Assembly: GCF_001632365.1 (NCBI RefSeq)
Contig: NW_024468544.1
Span: 203,366-267,365, forward strand
Origin: Laetiporus sulphureus 93-53
Taxonomy: Eukaryota; Basidiomycota; Agaricomycetes; Polyporales; Laetiporaceae
Direction: 5' to 3'
DNA length: 64,000 nucleotides
A program made the translations under genes and the position numbers. Of this stretch, positions 46,928 through 58,320 are shown in pieces. Positions within the stretch are counted from its first letter, which is position 1; each line of letters opens with the position of its first letter. A model generated the notes under the pieces. The model saw only the letters and a list, made by a program, of their open reading frames with translations, did no database searches and had not been told where the DNA came from.

Positions 46928-48672
46928 ACTCGGAACTATTGGTGGCCAGAAATGTCCGTAATGGTTAAGAAATACGTACAGGGTTGCGACAGTTGTCAAT
47001 GCAACAAATACTCAAGAGAAAAACCATACAGATTACTACAGCCCAATGATGTACCAGGAGGACCATGGGAGATTGTCACAGTTGATCTCATTACCCAACT
47101 TCCTCCAGCTATGGGTTTTGGGGAGGAAAAGAAGACGGCAATACTTGTCATCGTGGACAGACTCACGAAACGGGTGCACTTTTATGCAACAGATGATACA
47201 GTAACATCGTCGCAAGTCACTAACATATTCTATAATGAAGTCTTCAAACTCCATGGATTACCGCGTCAGATTATCTCAGACCGAGGTACTCAATTCGCAA
47301 GCAAACTATTCCAGGAGTTTTGCCAGAAGCTCGGTATAAAGTCTACAATGTCTACAGCATATTACCCCCAAACAGATGGTCAGACAGAAAGGGTTAACCA
47401 GGTGTTGGAACAGTACCTTCATATGTACTGCAACCACAGACAAAACGACTGGGTCTACTATCTGCCAACGGTGGAATTTTCATACAATAACCAGACCCAT
47501 GAGTCCACCGCACTTTCCCCATTCTTTGTCGAATATGGCCGGCATCCAAAAATGGCACCAGACGTACATGAATCAATACGTCATCCTTCATTGGAACACC
47601 TATTCGCTCACCGATCCAAGGCACAAGAACAGGCAAAGGCAGCATTGGAAGTTGCTGCTTCACAGATGAAATGGTACTTCGACGAGAAAAAGGGAGAAGT
47701 CCCATTCAAAGTCGGAGACCTAGTATTACTCAAAGGGAAAGATCTCAGGGTAAAAGTCAAATCTGCGAAGTTAGGCACGCAAACTACAGACCTTACAAAG
47801 TACTTCAGAAGCTAGGCCCAGTTATGTACAAACTGGAGCTACCTCGTCAAATGAAGGTCCATCCGGTCTTCCATGCTAGCAAGTTGATCATGTACCATCA
47901 AGACACAATCGCAAATCGTGAACCCCCAAAACCTCCAGCCATCGAAATCGAAGGAGAACCAGAATTCGAAGTTGAAGAAATCTTAGACTCAAAGGTCGTA
48001 AGGGGAAGGGTTCAGTACCTCATCAACTGGAAAGGCTATGACCATTCCAACGACACATGGGAGCCGCGAACAAATCTTACCAACGCCAACAAGTTACTTC
48101 AAGAATTCCACCAACAACACCCAGATGCTCCGAAAGCACCAATCAGGGTTGTCACGTATGGCGGAAAACACTTCAAATTATCCTCGTATGAATTAGCCCC
48201 AAAGTCCACACATAGGATAAGTCTCACAGATCAAGATGATGATGACTACTTTGTCTACCACAGGATGACGGAAAATGCGAAAGCTCCTACCAGGGGATCC
48301 AAGAATGCAGCAGGATGGGATATCTATGCTGCCGAAACTTATACAATCCTCCCCCATTCGCGAACAGTAGTAGGAACCAGAATTGCAATTGAACCTCCGG
48401 TTGGCACATACACTAGAATTGCCCCATGAAGTGGCCTTTCTGCATGATGGAGCATTGATATTGGAGCTGGCGTTGTCGACCCAGACTATACCGGAGAACT
48501 TAAAGTCGTCATGATTAACCATTCGGACTATCCTTTCAACATTGCCGTTGGCAATCAAATTGCTCAGATAGTATTTGAAGCGTACATCGAAGGCATACCA
48601 GTTGACAACAAGGGACCACTAAAGAACAGACATGCACGAGGGGATAAAGAAATTGGCTCTACGAGACGATGA
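46928..48672 (+). pseudogene. Chromodomain Ty3/gypsy pol 3' part with dUTPase domain
   Basis: The truncated polyprotein starts at RNYWWPEM within the integrase zinc-binding domain (GCDSCQCNK kept). The integrase core has all three acidic residues: VDLITQLP, SDRGTQFASKLF and TDGQTERVNQVLEQYL. A one-base frameshift near 47770 precedes KLGPVMYKLELPRQMKVHPV. A chromodomain follows (VEEILDSKVVRGRVQYLINW, YDHSNDTWEP; 47950-48070). After that comes a dUTPase-like domain: motif 1 AAGWDIYAAE (48307-48336), motif 2 disrupted by TGA (48427-48429), motif 3 GAGVVDPDYTGELKVV (about 48466), motif 4 GNQIAQIVF (about 48550), motif 5 HARGDKEIGSTR to the stop at 48670. A second TGA is at 48445. RT, RNase H and gag are missing. 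dUTPases hydrolyse dUTP and limit uracil incorporation during reverse transcription. Confidence 0.85.
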
Positions 48673-48677
48673 GCCTT

Positions 48678-48690
48678 GAGAGGGGGGTAG
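48678..48690 (+). other. Polypurine tract of gypsy element
   Basis: GAGAGGGGGGTAG directly precedes the TGTCAC start of the LTR, the standard position for plus-strand priming. Confidence 0.85.
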
Positions 48691-49399
48691 TGTCACAGAT
48701 TTTCACCACAAAGTCCACACGTGACTTTTCTCACACCACAGATCACGTGCTTCACCAATATCCCATGCCACTCAGCCACAGACGTGATGTGTAGGGATCA
48801 GGTGATAGTCCACATCACATGTTATGGTCCAGACCCATGGATGATACGGTCGGACCTGTCTATTCCAGGATACAATAGAGGCACCCATTTGAGAACAAAG
48901 GAAACAAGGACTATTGTTAGGCATCGGCCTTCCACTTCCTATTAGTTTAGCCAGAAGCCCAGATAGGCATGATGTTCACATCGGAGAACAAAGGGAATCC
49001 AAGATAGGCATGATGCTCACACAGCAGCCATCGATCTTTCCACTTATTGTTCTACTTTCGGACATTTCATTGTTTCATGTATGGCCATTAGCTGATACCC
49101 GTAGATAGGTAGCTTAGGTAAGATAGCCCGCTGTACGTGTATATAAGACCAGCATGTAGAGAATGAAACCTCAGATTGTTTCTCCTCGTCTACTACTGTA
49201 GCACCCACTGAGCTTTCCAAGCTCCTGCATATATCTCTCATCCATCCATATGCTTGCTTCACCAACAAGTAAGTGTTAGGCTCTCAAGCCACATAAGGGA
49301 TTAGGGGGATCATTCGGGATCAGGGGGATCAGGGCGGCACATTCCACGTGACCATTCCTTTTCAGTCTTTTTGATCTCTTGTCCGGCGGTGCCGTGACA
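48691..49399 (+). mobile_element. 3' LTR of dUTPase-bearing gypsy element, 709 bp
   Basis: It begins TGTCACAGATTTT and ends GCCGTGACA, so the termini are a perfect 6-bp inverted repeat (TGTCAC/GTGACA). A TATA-like gtatataagacc lies at 49139-49150. It is related to the solo LTR at 35453-36108. The 5' LTR is not in the window. Confidence 0.9.
49139..49147 (+). promoter_or_regulatory. TATA-like box of gypsy LTR
   Basis: gtatataag inside the LTR, conserved with tgtatataag of the solo LTR at 35811-35820. Confidence 0.5.
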
Positions 49400-49404
49400 C
49401 ATCG

Positions 49405-51279
49405 TTACAATGATGATGATCCACTTGATGAACCTCCGAGACACCCAGCTCTCGGCGATGTTCCATTACCTTTCTATAATCCTACAGTGGACTTACCTTA
49501 CACAAATGTTTGCTGCTCAAAGTGAGTCTCACAGGATAAACTCAAACCCAACAATGCCTATGGTGATCAACACCCAGTTTACATCGAGCGTGACCTTGAT
49601 GACCTCACAGCTCATCTTGACAAACTTGAACTATCTGATAGTGAAAAGTTAGCTTTAGAGAAAGCTGTCATGCATATGCATCTCCTAGACCAACTCCCAG
49701 CAGAGTTCATTCTTTCTGCTGATCCTTCTTATGGTCTCAGTCCTGCTTCATATAAACAGGCTATGGCTCGATCTGATCGAGACCACTGGAAAGATGCCAT
49801 GAAGGATGAGATCACATCACAAATGGCAAATGGCACATGGGAATTCGTTGAACTTCCTCAGGGTCAGAAAGCAATCTCTTGCCATTAGGTATATGTGGTA
49901 AAACCTGGTGCACGATATAAAGCATGACTCATCACCAAAGGCTTTAAGCAGCAAGCTGGCATAAATTATGATGAGATATTCTCCCCAGTTTCACGCTTCA
50001 AATCACTATGACTTCTCTTAGCACATGCAGCTTTACATGATTGGGAGGTAGAGGCCCTTGATGTAAAGATCACCTTTCTATATGGCAAACTGGAGGAAGA
50101 AATATATATGGAACAACCTGAAGGTTTTGTAATACTCGGGATGGAAGATAAAGTCTGCCATCTCAAAAAGGTGATTTATGGCTTGAAACAAGCTGGCAGA
50201 CAGTGGAACAAAAATTACATACCCGCTTGTTGAAACTAGATTTCAAATGCATTGACTCTGATGCCAGTGTATATATTAATCATCGACACAAGGGGAAGTT
50301 AATGGTTTTAATTGTTTATGTTGATGATATTCTCTCAATGGGCAGTAACATGAAGCACATCAGAACCTTTGTCAAAGGATTATCAAAATCCTTTGAGATT
50401 AAGCATCTTGGACCTGTTTCTAACTTCTTAGAAATGAGGATCCAACGTGATCGCTACACTCGCATCATCCAGATTGACCAATCAGAATATATTCTGGAAA
50501 TGCTTGACTGGTTCAACATGAAAAACTGTGCTGCCAAATGGTCCCCACTTCCATCTGAAATCAAGTTGAAGAAAGCCAGTGAATCTCATCGGCTTGATTT
50601 GCAACTAAGGCATCAGTATCAATCAGTCATTGGTGCATTACTGTGGATTGCCCTTGGTACACGACCAGATATAGCCAATGCAGTTAACAGGCTATCACAT
50701 TTCAACAACCACCCCACAGAGGAATACATGAAATATGCAATGTGGATCCTACATTATCTTAGCCATACTGAGTCATATGCACTCATGTATTTCGGAACAT
50801 CCAATGCTGATCTAATCGGTTACTCTGATTTAGACTGGGTCAAAAACAGGGATGACAGACGTTCAACATCTGCATACATATTCCTGATGGCTGAAGGACT
50901 GGTGTGTTGGGACACAAGGAGACAATCCACTGTGGCACTGTCATCCACAGAAGCTGAATACATTGCACTGTCTAATTGTTCTAAGCAGGCAATATGGCTT
51001 CATTCATTTGAGTCTGAGCTAGGATTCTCTAACGGGATGCCACTCCCATTGTGTGTTGATAACCAAGGTGTAATATTTCTGGCTGTCAATCCAGCTCATG
51101 ACCGTAGAACAAAACACATCAACTTACGATATTATCGTGTATGCCATGAGATTGAGAGAGGGACTATCACTCTCTATCATGTTCCCACTAAGGAACAATA
51201 TGCAGATTTGCTTACCAAAAATCTTGGTTACTTACGGGTAGAAAAGCTTTCTCGCTATATCAATCTCACTCATGCTTGA
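49405..51279 (+). pseudogene. Ty1/copia reverse transcriptase-RNase H, 5'-truncated
   Basis: The fragment opens in the linker before RT (DRDHWKDAMKDEITSQMANG) and carries the copia RT hallmarks VYVVKPGARY, KQQAGINYDEIFSPVSRF, EEEIYMEQPEGF and CHLKKVIYGLKQA, then the YVDD box (LIVYVDDILSMGS). RNase H follows (LIGYSDLDWVKNRDDRRSTS; TVALSSTEAEYIAL; YADLLTKNLG), with the frame ending at 51279. The last 358 codons are open. Upstream there are several stops, at least two at Arg positions (CGA to TGA), and a frameshift near 50200. gag, protease and integrase are absent. It begins within a few bases of the end of the gypsy LTR. Confidence 0.9.
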
Positions 51280-51303
51280 TTCGATTATTCGATCAAGAGA
51301 GGG

Positions 51304-51719
51304 TGTTGAAGGAATCTTGTATTTTTGAAATGATCATCACCGATCGATCAGCATGACACAATGCATCAGTCATGTCATGGACATAGAATGTCATAGAATC
51401 TCATAGAAGAATCCAGAGACATCTAGTATTGCCATACTGACAAGGAGCCAATCGTATAAATCTCTAGGATCATACAATATGGACGATTGCCACTATGTAA
51501 TATTCTATTGGACAATACTTGTTGCCACAGGTCACATGTAAGTAGTCAAGGATATTACACATCTATGTAAGAAGATGTGGCTGTAGATACCAGAGGTTCT
51601 ACGACCAGTATACAGGATACTATCCCACATGTATATATACTGAGTAGCTACAGCGTGAATATATTAAGTCCTCTCACCTGAACAAGATATCCTCTACTCC
51701 AGCCAGATAATCTTCAACA
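51304..51719 (+). mobile_element. 3' LTR of copia element, 416 bp
   Basis: It starts TGTTGAAGGAATC right after the purine-rich caagagaggg and ends ATCTTCAACA. The ends form a perfect 7-bp inverted repeat (TGTTGAA/TTCAACA). No second LTR is present upstream, so the 5' end was lost. Confidence 0.9.
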
Positions 51720-51829
51720 CCAATCCCCCACACTTTTGCTGGCTGGATGATCTGGCATGGTTGAAGGACAATGCCATGTAGATTAGTTACATATTTACTT
51801 CATCAATCGAACATAGACAGTGACTTGCA

Positions 51830-51962
51830 ACAAGCCCGGGGCTGAGCCTGAGCTGAGCCCGAGCCCTGGCAGAGGACCTGACTTGCAATTTTGACAAGCC
51901 TGAGCCTGCTGAAGCTGAGCCCAAGCCCAGGCTTTCAGGCTGAGCCGGGCCCTGAACATCAC
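51830..51962 (+). repeat. GAGCC-rich short tandem repeats
   Basis: Repeated variants of gagcctgagc, gagcccgagccc and gcccaagcccaggc over ~130 bp. Low-complexity, non-coding. Confidence 0.7.
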
Positions 51963-51969
51963 TAGTCAC

Positions 51970-52195
51970 TCCTCATCGCCAGCCATCACACTCGAATTAA
52001 TGATGGTTGTACATGGTATGTGCACTTGCACCCATTCAAATTCTTGCAGAATTGTGGTTTGCGCAATCTGTGTCACTGTGGCATGGAGTTTGGTTCTCAC
52101 GCATGCAATCTGCACAGCCACCAGCAGTGCACCGTTGCTCCTCATCACCAGCTGCTGCACTCAGACCTCAATGCCTTCACAGCCATCCTCCTAGG
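51970..52195 (+). repeat. Dispersed repeat, copy 1 (CpG-depleted)
   Basis: Homologous to the minus strand of 61135-61400. Both contain atggttgtacatgg, then cttgcagaa, tttgcgcaatctgtg, ggagtttggttc, atctgcacagcc, cagctgctgc and actcagacctcaatgccttcaca. In this copy many CpG sites of the other copy appear as TpG or CpA. Confidence 0.75.
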
Positions 52196-52825
52196 TAATG
52201 AGTCAGATAGGTGGAAGAATCAAGCAGATGCATGAGGAATCTTCAAGTCTCTCCCTCTGACCCATTGCAGGTGACTGCGGCATCCAGATGATTGCATTCT
52301 CGCTCACCCGCAGCACTGAATTCCTGATCTCAGACATCCTAGGCTCTTGCTACTACTTCCTGACTACGATACTGATGATGGCAATCACCAGGATGCTGTA
52401 TGAAGGACGAAGCTTTACCCAGGCTGGCAGCACTGACTGGAATGGTGCAATCAAGGAGGGAGAGTGGTTGCCCATGCATCAGTTTCTAACGATGATGCAT
52501 GTCGATGTGCTGAAGCATAAGCGGAACCCGGACCCAGTGGGTGCGGTTCCACATTCACGATTGTGCAGGAACTGATCAGCGGTGGGCTGCAGTTCATGGG
52601 TTTGCATGATTACTCCCCAAGCATGTCTGTCTTGCGATGACAACCAGCATGCGCTGCTGGTGCAGCAGTCAAAATGCCATGCAACAGGATGGCTGTGATG
52701 GAGAAATAAGTATTACGGACACACCTCATGATGACCAGGACGAATGCACTGCCATGCCTACTTAAGCCTCCGGTCATTCTCGCATCTCAGCATCTCAATC
52801 ATTGCAGCACATTCATATTCGCACC
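52196..52825. other. Unassigned sequence with possible exon
   Basis: A 95-codon plus frame (52288-52575) follows a gtaatg...ttgcag interval that could be an intron joined to the repeat at 51970-52195. No family recognised. Confidence 0.3.
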
Positions 52826-53540
52826 ATGCATGCCTGGTATATGGATGAGCTCCCCGCAGAGCAGCATCTCTTGCACAACTCGGGCAATGTCATCGATGAT
52901 GCGACACTCGACAAGCTCTGTGTGTTGTGTTGTGATGATCCATCCTCACCGACGTGAGCGGTGAGTGGGAAGGCAAGGTGAACGCAATCGCCAATGAGTG
53001 CCGTCACCAAGGAGGGCATGAATGAGGACTTTGAGGTGATGCTGAAGCAGTTCTACCACGAGCATGCACCCGATCCAGAGCTCCTGCCATATGTTCGGTC
53101 AGACTAGTAGTGCACCGTGCAGGCATATCCATGAGAATGAGTGGATCAGGTACATTGTCTAGGTCAGCAGCTTCTTCGACATCGATGCTACGTGCCATCG
53201 CGACATGCTAAATGGGCATACTGGCTCACAAGTTGATCGCTCACCATAGAGTACACAATGGATGTGTGGATCCACCTCCACCTCTCTGCAGGAGGCATGA
53301 TCGTGCTGCCCGCCAGTATCCACCACCGCTTCTCCATTGACAAGGATAACAAGTCTCAAGTCTCGCACCGTGTGTCTCTTCAAGGTCTGTCTTCTCATGC
53401 TGTCTGTCAACACCGTTTGATTAATCATTTTATAACAGGATGAGCCCAAGTGGAGGGCGTACAATTGCAGCAGGGACACCAGATGTAACTCGTACAGGCA
53501 GGACCACCTCAAGGGCATCCAGAATGTCACAGTCAGTGCT
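52826..53540 (+). pseudogene. ADI1: Acireductone dioxygenase (methionine salvage), decayed
   Basis: Acireductone dioxygenase is a cupin enzyme of the methionine salvage pathway. The start at 52826 gives MHAWYMDELPAEQHLLHNSG and DDATLDKLCVL, the family N-terminus. In other frames follow NEDFEVMLKQFYHEH, the metal-site region HIHENEWIRYIV (His-x-His kept, expected Glu replaced by Trp), SSFFDID, VWIHLHLSAGGMIVLPASIH (second cupin motif) and, after a likely intron ending ttataacag at 53441, DEPKWRAYN. Stops occur after SPT and after RYIV, with several frameshifts, so no functional product is expected. It lies ~1.1 kb from a copia LTR. Confidence 0.8.
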
Positions 53541-54380
53541 TAAGCTTCTTTCTGATGTTGTTGTGTTGTGTATTCCCAATGTATATACCAGATTGAGGTA
53601 TGTAAGGAATGCCACCATAACATGTTAAGATTCATGGCCACTGGCATTAGTATGGTGCCTTGGAAGGCATCTCGCAGAGGAACGATCATGTTAATTGCTC
53701 ATTTTTCACAGTCTCATCAAATAGTTTCATTCAATTTCAAGCGAGATGCATGGTGTTCTGTCAGAAAAAAATGCAAGATAAGTGGATTTTGAGTGGCAAA
53801 GAGCAGGTGGGGCACCGTTTGATGAGACCATGAAATGCGAGAGTTGTGAAATGAACTGTTCCAGTCTGAAGGTGTCAATGACACACACATCTAGCACACT
53901 ATATCATTATATCTTCTTTTCATGGATTTGAAAGATAGATCATTTTGACCGCTTGGCAAGAGTTATTGTGTTCCTTTCAGTGAGCCCTAATTCAGTACCT
54001 GGACAAATTCACAGCAGATGCATAAGTGAATGTGTCATTCTGCATCATGGATCAGATGTAAAGCTCAAGAACCTATATGATCATGATCAATATTGCACTT
54101 ATGACTTGCTAGATGTCGATTTTGGAGGGTGTCGATGCCAGGTAAGAGGCTGAGATGTATCGAAGCCCCTACTTGAGATTTCTGGGCATTTATATCTCGA
54201 GTCAAGTACACATGATCCATGTTTTCAATGATGTTTGTATTTCACCCATTGTCGCATATATTCCTCCATAAAAATTGGACACTGGACATTTGCACAAGAA
54301 AATATATGCATGTCATTAGTGCATTTGCCTCAATCTTGAGTCTCCAATACATAGGCAGAGACCCTTATCATGTCCTGCAT
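53541..54380. other. Intergenic, no gene recognised
   Basis: Only short frames; AT-richer than the flanking genes. Confidence 0.45.
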
Positions 54381-55862
54381 TTATTCCTCCATTGTGATTG
54401 CTACCCAAACTTTGACACAATTAGCTGATCTTACAACACTGGTTCCTGCTGCAATCAAATATTGATCATCTTGTGTTGAATGAAAAGTCTGGTTTATATG
54501 GTCAGTAATCTCAATGAAAATACTAGTGGGCTTCATACTGAAACAGTCTGTACTGGGACAGAACCTGTAAAGTATATATAACATAAGTGAATTTGTCTAA
54601 GGCATAGTCAAAGTGTGGCTCACCTTTAAATTTGACTGTTTGAAGACGCTTGCCATCCTCTGAGCTATATAGATGCACTTTTCCAGTCATACTGCCAGCC
54701 AGTAGCAGCTGTCCATGATGAAAAGTGACAGGTAGAATTCTATCTGGCTGTTCATCACTTCCTCTAATAGTCATCTCTCGTAGTCCAGATGATATCCTAT
54801 AGATATCATGTCCATCAAAGATTTTTGAGACTGCAACCAGAGTATTGTCTGATGATATGGTGAAAGATCCACTATTGCCATGTTTATATATATATACATA
54901 TAAGTGTGTGCTTCCAAACATATGAGCCATATAAACAATACACACCATAGTGGCATATGTATAGCCCATAGGACAGAAAATATGTCATTATGAATTTTCC
55001 AGCATCTGTTTGTCTCAGTTCAAATTTATGATGCAATGAAAATATGCTCATACATTATGCCATGATGCAGATAGGAGACTGCAAGACAATCATCTTGAGG
55101 ATATGCAAGCCATTGAACTCCAGTGACCTCAACAGTGAATGTTGAATATGAAACATTTTGTGGATAATCGATGGTATGATAGTAGCGCCAAAATTTAGCT
55201 GTCATGATCACGGATAAGCAATTACACAATCATCTTGTCATTGTATAATGTTAAACTCAGTATGCAGATGGTGGAAAACTTTATGGAAAACAGTGGGCTT
55301 TGGACTACTCACCCTCGTGACTCCAGTTCCATATTTTCACTGTATTACCAGCTGCAGATGCCAGCAAATGATCTGAGCATGAATTTATGTCCATAATGTC
55401 AGGGCCCTATTGAAGTATGCTGAGATATGCCAAGATCAAAGTCACGGTGACAAGATGCCCACCGTTTTATTGCAGCTCACAGAGAGCAATTCAACAGGCC
55501 CTTCATGATGTGCTAGAAATCCCGAGGCGGTTACCATAGTCTACGAGTTGTATCACACTAAGTATAATGACAAGCAAAAATTTATTAGCACAAGCACACC
55601 TCATCCAAGGTGAACATTGTCAGTGTTCCTTCGCAGCACCTGCCATTATCGAGCTGGAACATAACGGCCACACCAAGCACGATATAGCAGATTTTGCCAT
55701 AATACGATGCAGAACCCTCCCAGACAACAGTGACCAGATTACAACTTTACCATCATCACTGCTACTTGCGAGCGAGCGACCATCTGGGCTAAAGACAATC
55801 GCACTGATAGCATCACGATGTTCGTCATCGAGCGCGAATTTTGACTTGTAGCGCAAGCACAT
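54381..55862 (-). CDS. WD40-repeat protein, multi-exon
   Basis: The start at 55862 reads MCLRYKSKFALDDEHRDAIS, then a first WD repeat (AIVFSPDGRSLASSSDDGKVVIWSLLSG). Later exons give TLTMFTLDE, HHEGPVELLSV, DHLLASAAGNTVKIWNW (about 55320), KFWRYYHTI, DDCLAVSYLHHGIM, SGSFTISSDNTLVAVSKIFD, GQLLLAGSMTGKVHLYSSEDG and a final DDQYLIAAGTSV...VKVWVA ending at 54381. Introns of ~50-60 nt fit between the blocks. The layout matches uncharacterised WD40 proteins common in agaricomycetes. WD40 propellers are scaffolds; no partner can be named. A one-base frame shift near 55630 (between IMAG and CEGTLTM) means the gene may be damaged. Confidence 0.65.
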
Positions 55863-56094
55863 TACGGACGAGTCCTCTGTGATGGCACTTAGGGGGTGAC
55901 TTCAGAGATTGTTGCAGATGCACTTGTTTATGCAGCTCAGGAGAAGTTTGCCTAGTGAGAGTCTGTATTGGATATCCGTACGACGCCAGGAAGTAGGTGT
56001 GCTCACCGTCGTCTCAGTCGCAGCAGAGTATCAATGCTTTGCCATGACCAACCAATCTCAAGTCCTCCTTAGCTGATTAATCGACTTTAGGTCC

Positions 56095-56656
56095 ATGCCT
56101 TTCTGCGACGTGCCCAGCCCGATCCGACATTTCTCCTGGCGTCTTTTTCACGCCCTCACCCTCGCTCACTTTTCCTCGGCCACAAGCACCCGAACATTTC
56201 AATCAGCCCCAGCTTCACGTCAAATTCTACCAGGGAAGCGCACGTTCGATGAGCACGGCGAGCTCAACCGAGTAGACCGTGCAACAAATTTACAATGTTG
56301 ACGAAAGACTTCGTTCCCCTCCCCCCATCCCCCGACCGCCCCCCACTCCCCTCTTACATGTCATTGACGAGAAGCGTGAGGCGTGCGTCGTCAACGCGCG
56401 TCTCTTCTAAGGTTCATGCGGTGACCTTTTTTGGCAGAGGATATGGAAGTATGAGTGACATCGCCTCTGCTGCATCTCCGTGAGGGTGTTGATGATCTCT
56501 ACGTTCGACCACGTTACAAAGCTTACGCAGAAGAATGCGCGGCTGCTCGTGATCGCGACTGTGCTGCAAACACAGTCATCGCAGGACGAGGAGCAGATCC
56601 GTGAGGTCAGGATGCTCCGGCGACGGCTCGTGGAGATACAGGAGTATCTCTATTGA
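56095..56656 (+). CDS. Possible small multi-exon gene, unrecognised
   Basis: A first frame from ATG 56095 encodes 68 residues. A later frame (56492-56656) encodes TFDHVTKLTQKNARLLVIAT, a QSSQDEEQ stretch and RMLRRRLVEIQEYLY before a stop at 56654; this second part looks like a helical, coiled-coil-like tail. Joining them requires an intron or frame change around 56400-56480. The CpG-rich sequence suggests genuine genic DNA. No family recognised. Confidence 0.35.
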
Positions 56657-56852
56657 AGGTAAGACACTTTTGACACGTCGCTGCGATCCGCCAAATGCGT
56701 GAAGACAAGTGGGAAGGCGAAGGATGGGCACAGATGCACAGATCACTAGATGCAGGCTCAGTGGCCGCAACGCACTCAGTGCTTTCGATCTCATTGGCAG
56801 GTCCACCTGACTAGCAAACGGTGAACCCGGTTCCTAGACTGCAGCTCTAAGT

Positions 56853-56889
56853 TGCATCGTTGCCAACAAAATTCGTTGGCAACGATGCA
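56853..56889. repeat. Perfect 15-bp inverted repeat (hairpin)
   Basis: TGCATCGTTGCCAAC, a 7-nt spacer (aaaattc), then GTTGGCAACGATGCA, with no mismatch. The arms contain no run of T typical of terminators. It lies between two unassigned genes. Confidence 0.9.
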
Positions 56890-57095
56890 CGAACGTTTGC
56901 CTGCGTGATCGCACTCAGTGGCATTCGAACGAATCAGCGATTGCACCCGTCATCGCACATGCAGATGAATTGAATGGAAAAAGGGTATGACAGAGCACAA
57001 CTTAAAATGATGGGTCGTCAGCATGCTCAGAAGACCATTTTTGCCTAGCAAAAAGCCTCGATTACCTGCACGAGATTATTCTCGCTATGCGGAAG

Positions 57096-57132
57096 GTCTG
57101 TCCGGGCTGTGCAGGATGTTTGTCCGGGCTGA
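57096..57132 (+). repeat. Short direct repeat
   Basis: gtctgtccgggctgtg is followed ~20 bp later by gtttgtccgggctgac. Confidence 0.6.
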
Positions 57133-57139
57133 CTTTCAC

Positions 57140-58320
57140 ATCACAACAGCCTAAAACCACAAGAGGTGGTCAGCTTGGCCGACCGAGGAACAAAGTCATT
57201 AACATATGTAGTCAGAATGCAGCAATGTGACATGAGACAATGAAGTCGACAATCTAGACTTCCCGAACAGAATTCTATCTGAAGAATCAAACTGGAACTG
57301 ACCGGTGGCAAGGATGAAGTCGGCCACAATGAATGGTGCTTGATCAGCATTGAAGATTTGGTAAACCTCGTTGAACGCTTTCTGAACCTGAGAAGCGGTG
57401 TCAGGACCCGTTAGGACCTGTCGGGATTAGCAGGATAAGAGGTACCTTAGACTGGTTGCGCGACCGGCTATTGATCAAAAAGAATGTGCCTGCCTGCCCA
57501 CAACCAACTGAGAATTTACAGACCAATTCGCGCGCGTGCACTTCACTTGAATGACTGCACAGGGAGCGTGGGCACGCGACTCGCAGCTCGCATGCTAGAG
57601 CTTACTCAGCACCATTGATCAACTCCTGGGCACAGAACGCTCTATCTCGATAGCAAAGCGCAAGTCGAGCTTGACCAAATTCTCCAAAACTTTCGGGCCC
57701 ATAAAACGGATTCCAGGCTACGTGTGGACGCCGGACGGTGTTCCATCTGTTCGAAGCTTCACGAACTTTTCGCTAGGCCATTGATTAGCAAAAGAGACCA
57801 TGACAGACAACGACACACATACTCGCCCGTGAGCTGCAGCCTGATGCGTGACTGTCAAGCGCACTCACTTGCATGCATAGAATCAAAGCATACACAAACA
57901 GCAATGTGAGAGCCTTTTCAAGTTGTCGTTTCACGTTGCGTTCCAGTTCCTTACGACATACGGGTTGTGGCTTGAAGGGGGCAAGTCATAGAGACTGTTG
58001 TCCCTCGCTGAGGGTTCATGGCAATGATAAGCTAAGCACACGCGAAGAATGGCTGGCAATGATATTTGCCTCGCCACCTTCCCAATTCTACTGCTCACTC
58101 GTCCTGCACAATCAAGTTCGATGCCAGCTTAGAGGTGCCACGCTTCAAAGCTGTGAGTTTCATCGATGGCACATCCTAACTTCAGCAAACCTACTATCAA
58201 CGCCACATAGGTACGGCTCACCAATGGTGTCGTAATCCTGAGTAACTGTTTCGCTGCCGTTGTCCATCTCCTTAAATATATCCAGGCCGCGATCCTTGAT
58301 TCGCACCTCTGCATTTATGT
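57140..58320 (-). CDS. Possible multi-exon gene, unrecognised
   Basis: Minus-strand coding-like exons separated by plausible ~45-60 nt introns: EVRIKDRGLDIFKEMDNGSE and TVTQDYDTI (about 58315-58218), then SMKLTALKRGTSKLASNLIV (about 58160-58105), and a later SQVQKAFNEVYQIFNADQAP with FIVADFILATG (about 57400-57305). The amino acid composition and splice-like junctions support a real gene, but I cannot name its family or fix start and stop. Confidence 0.35.
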
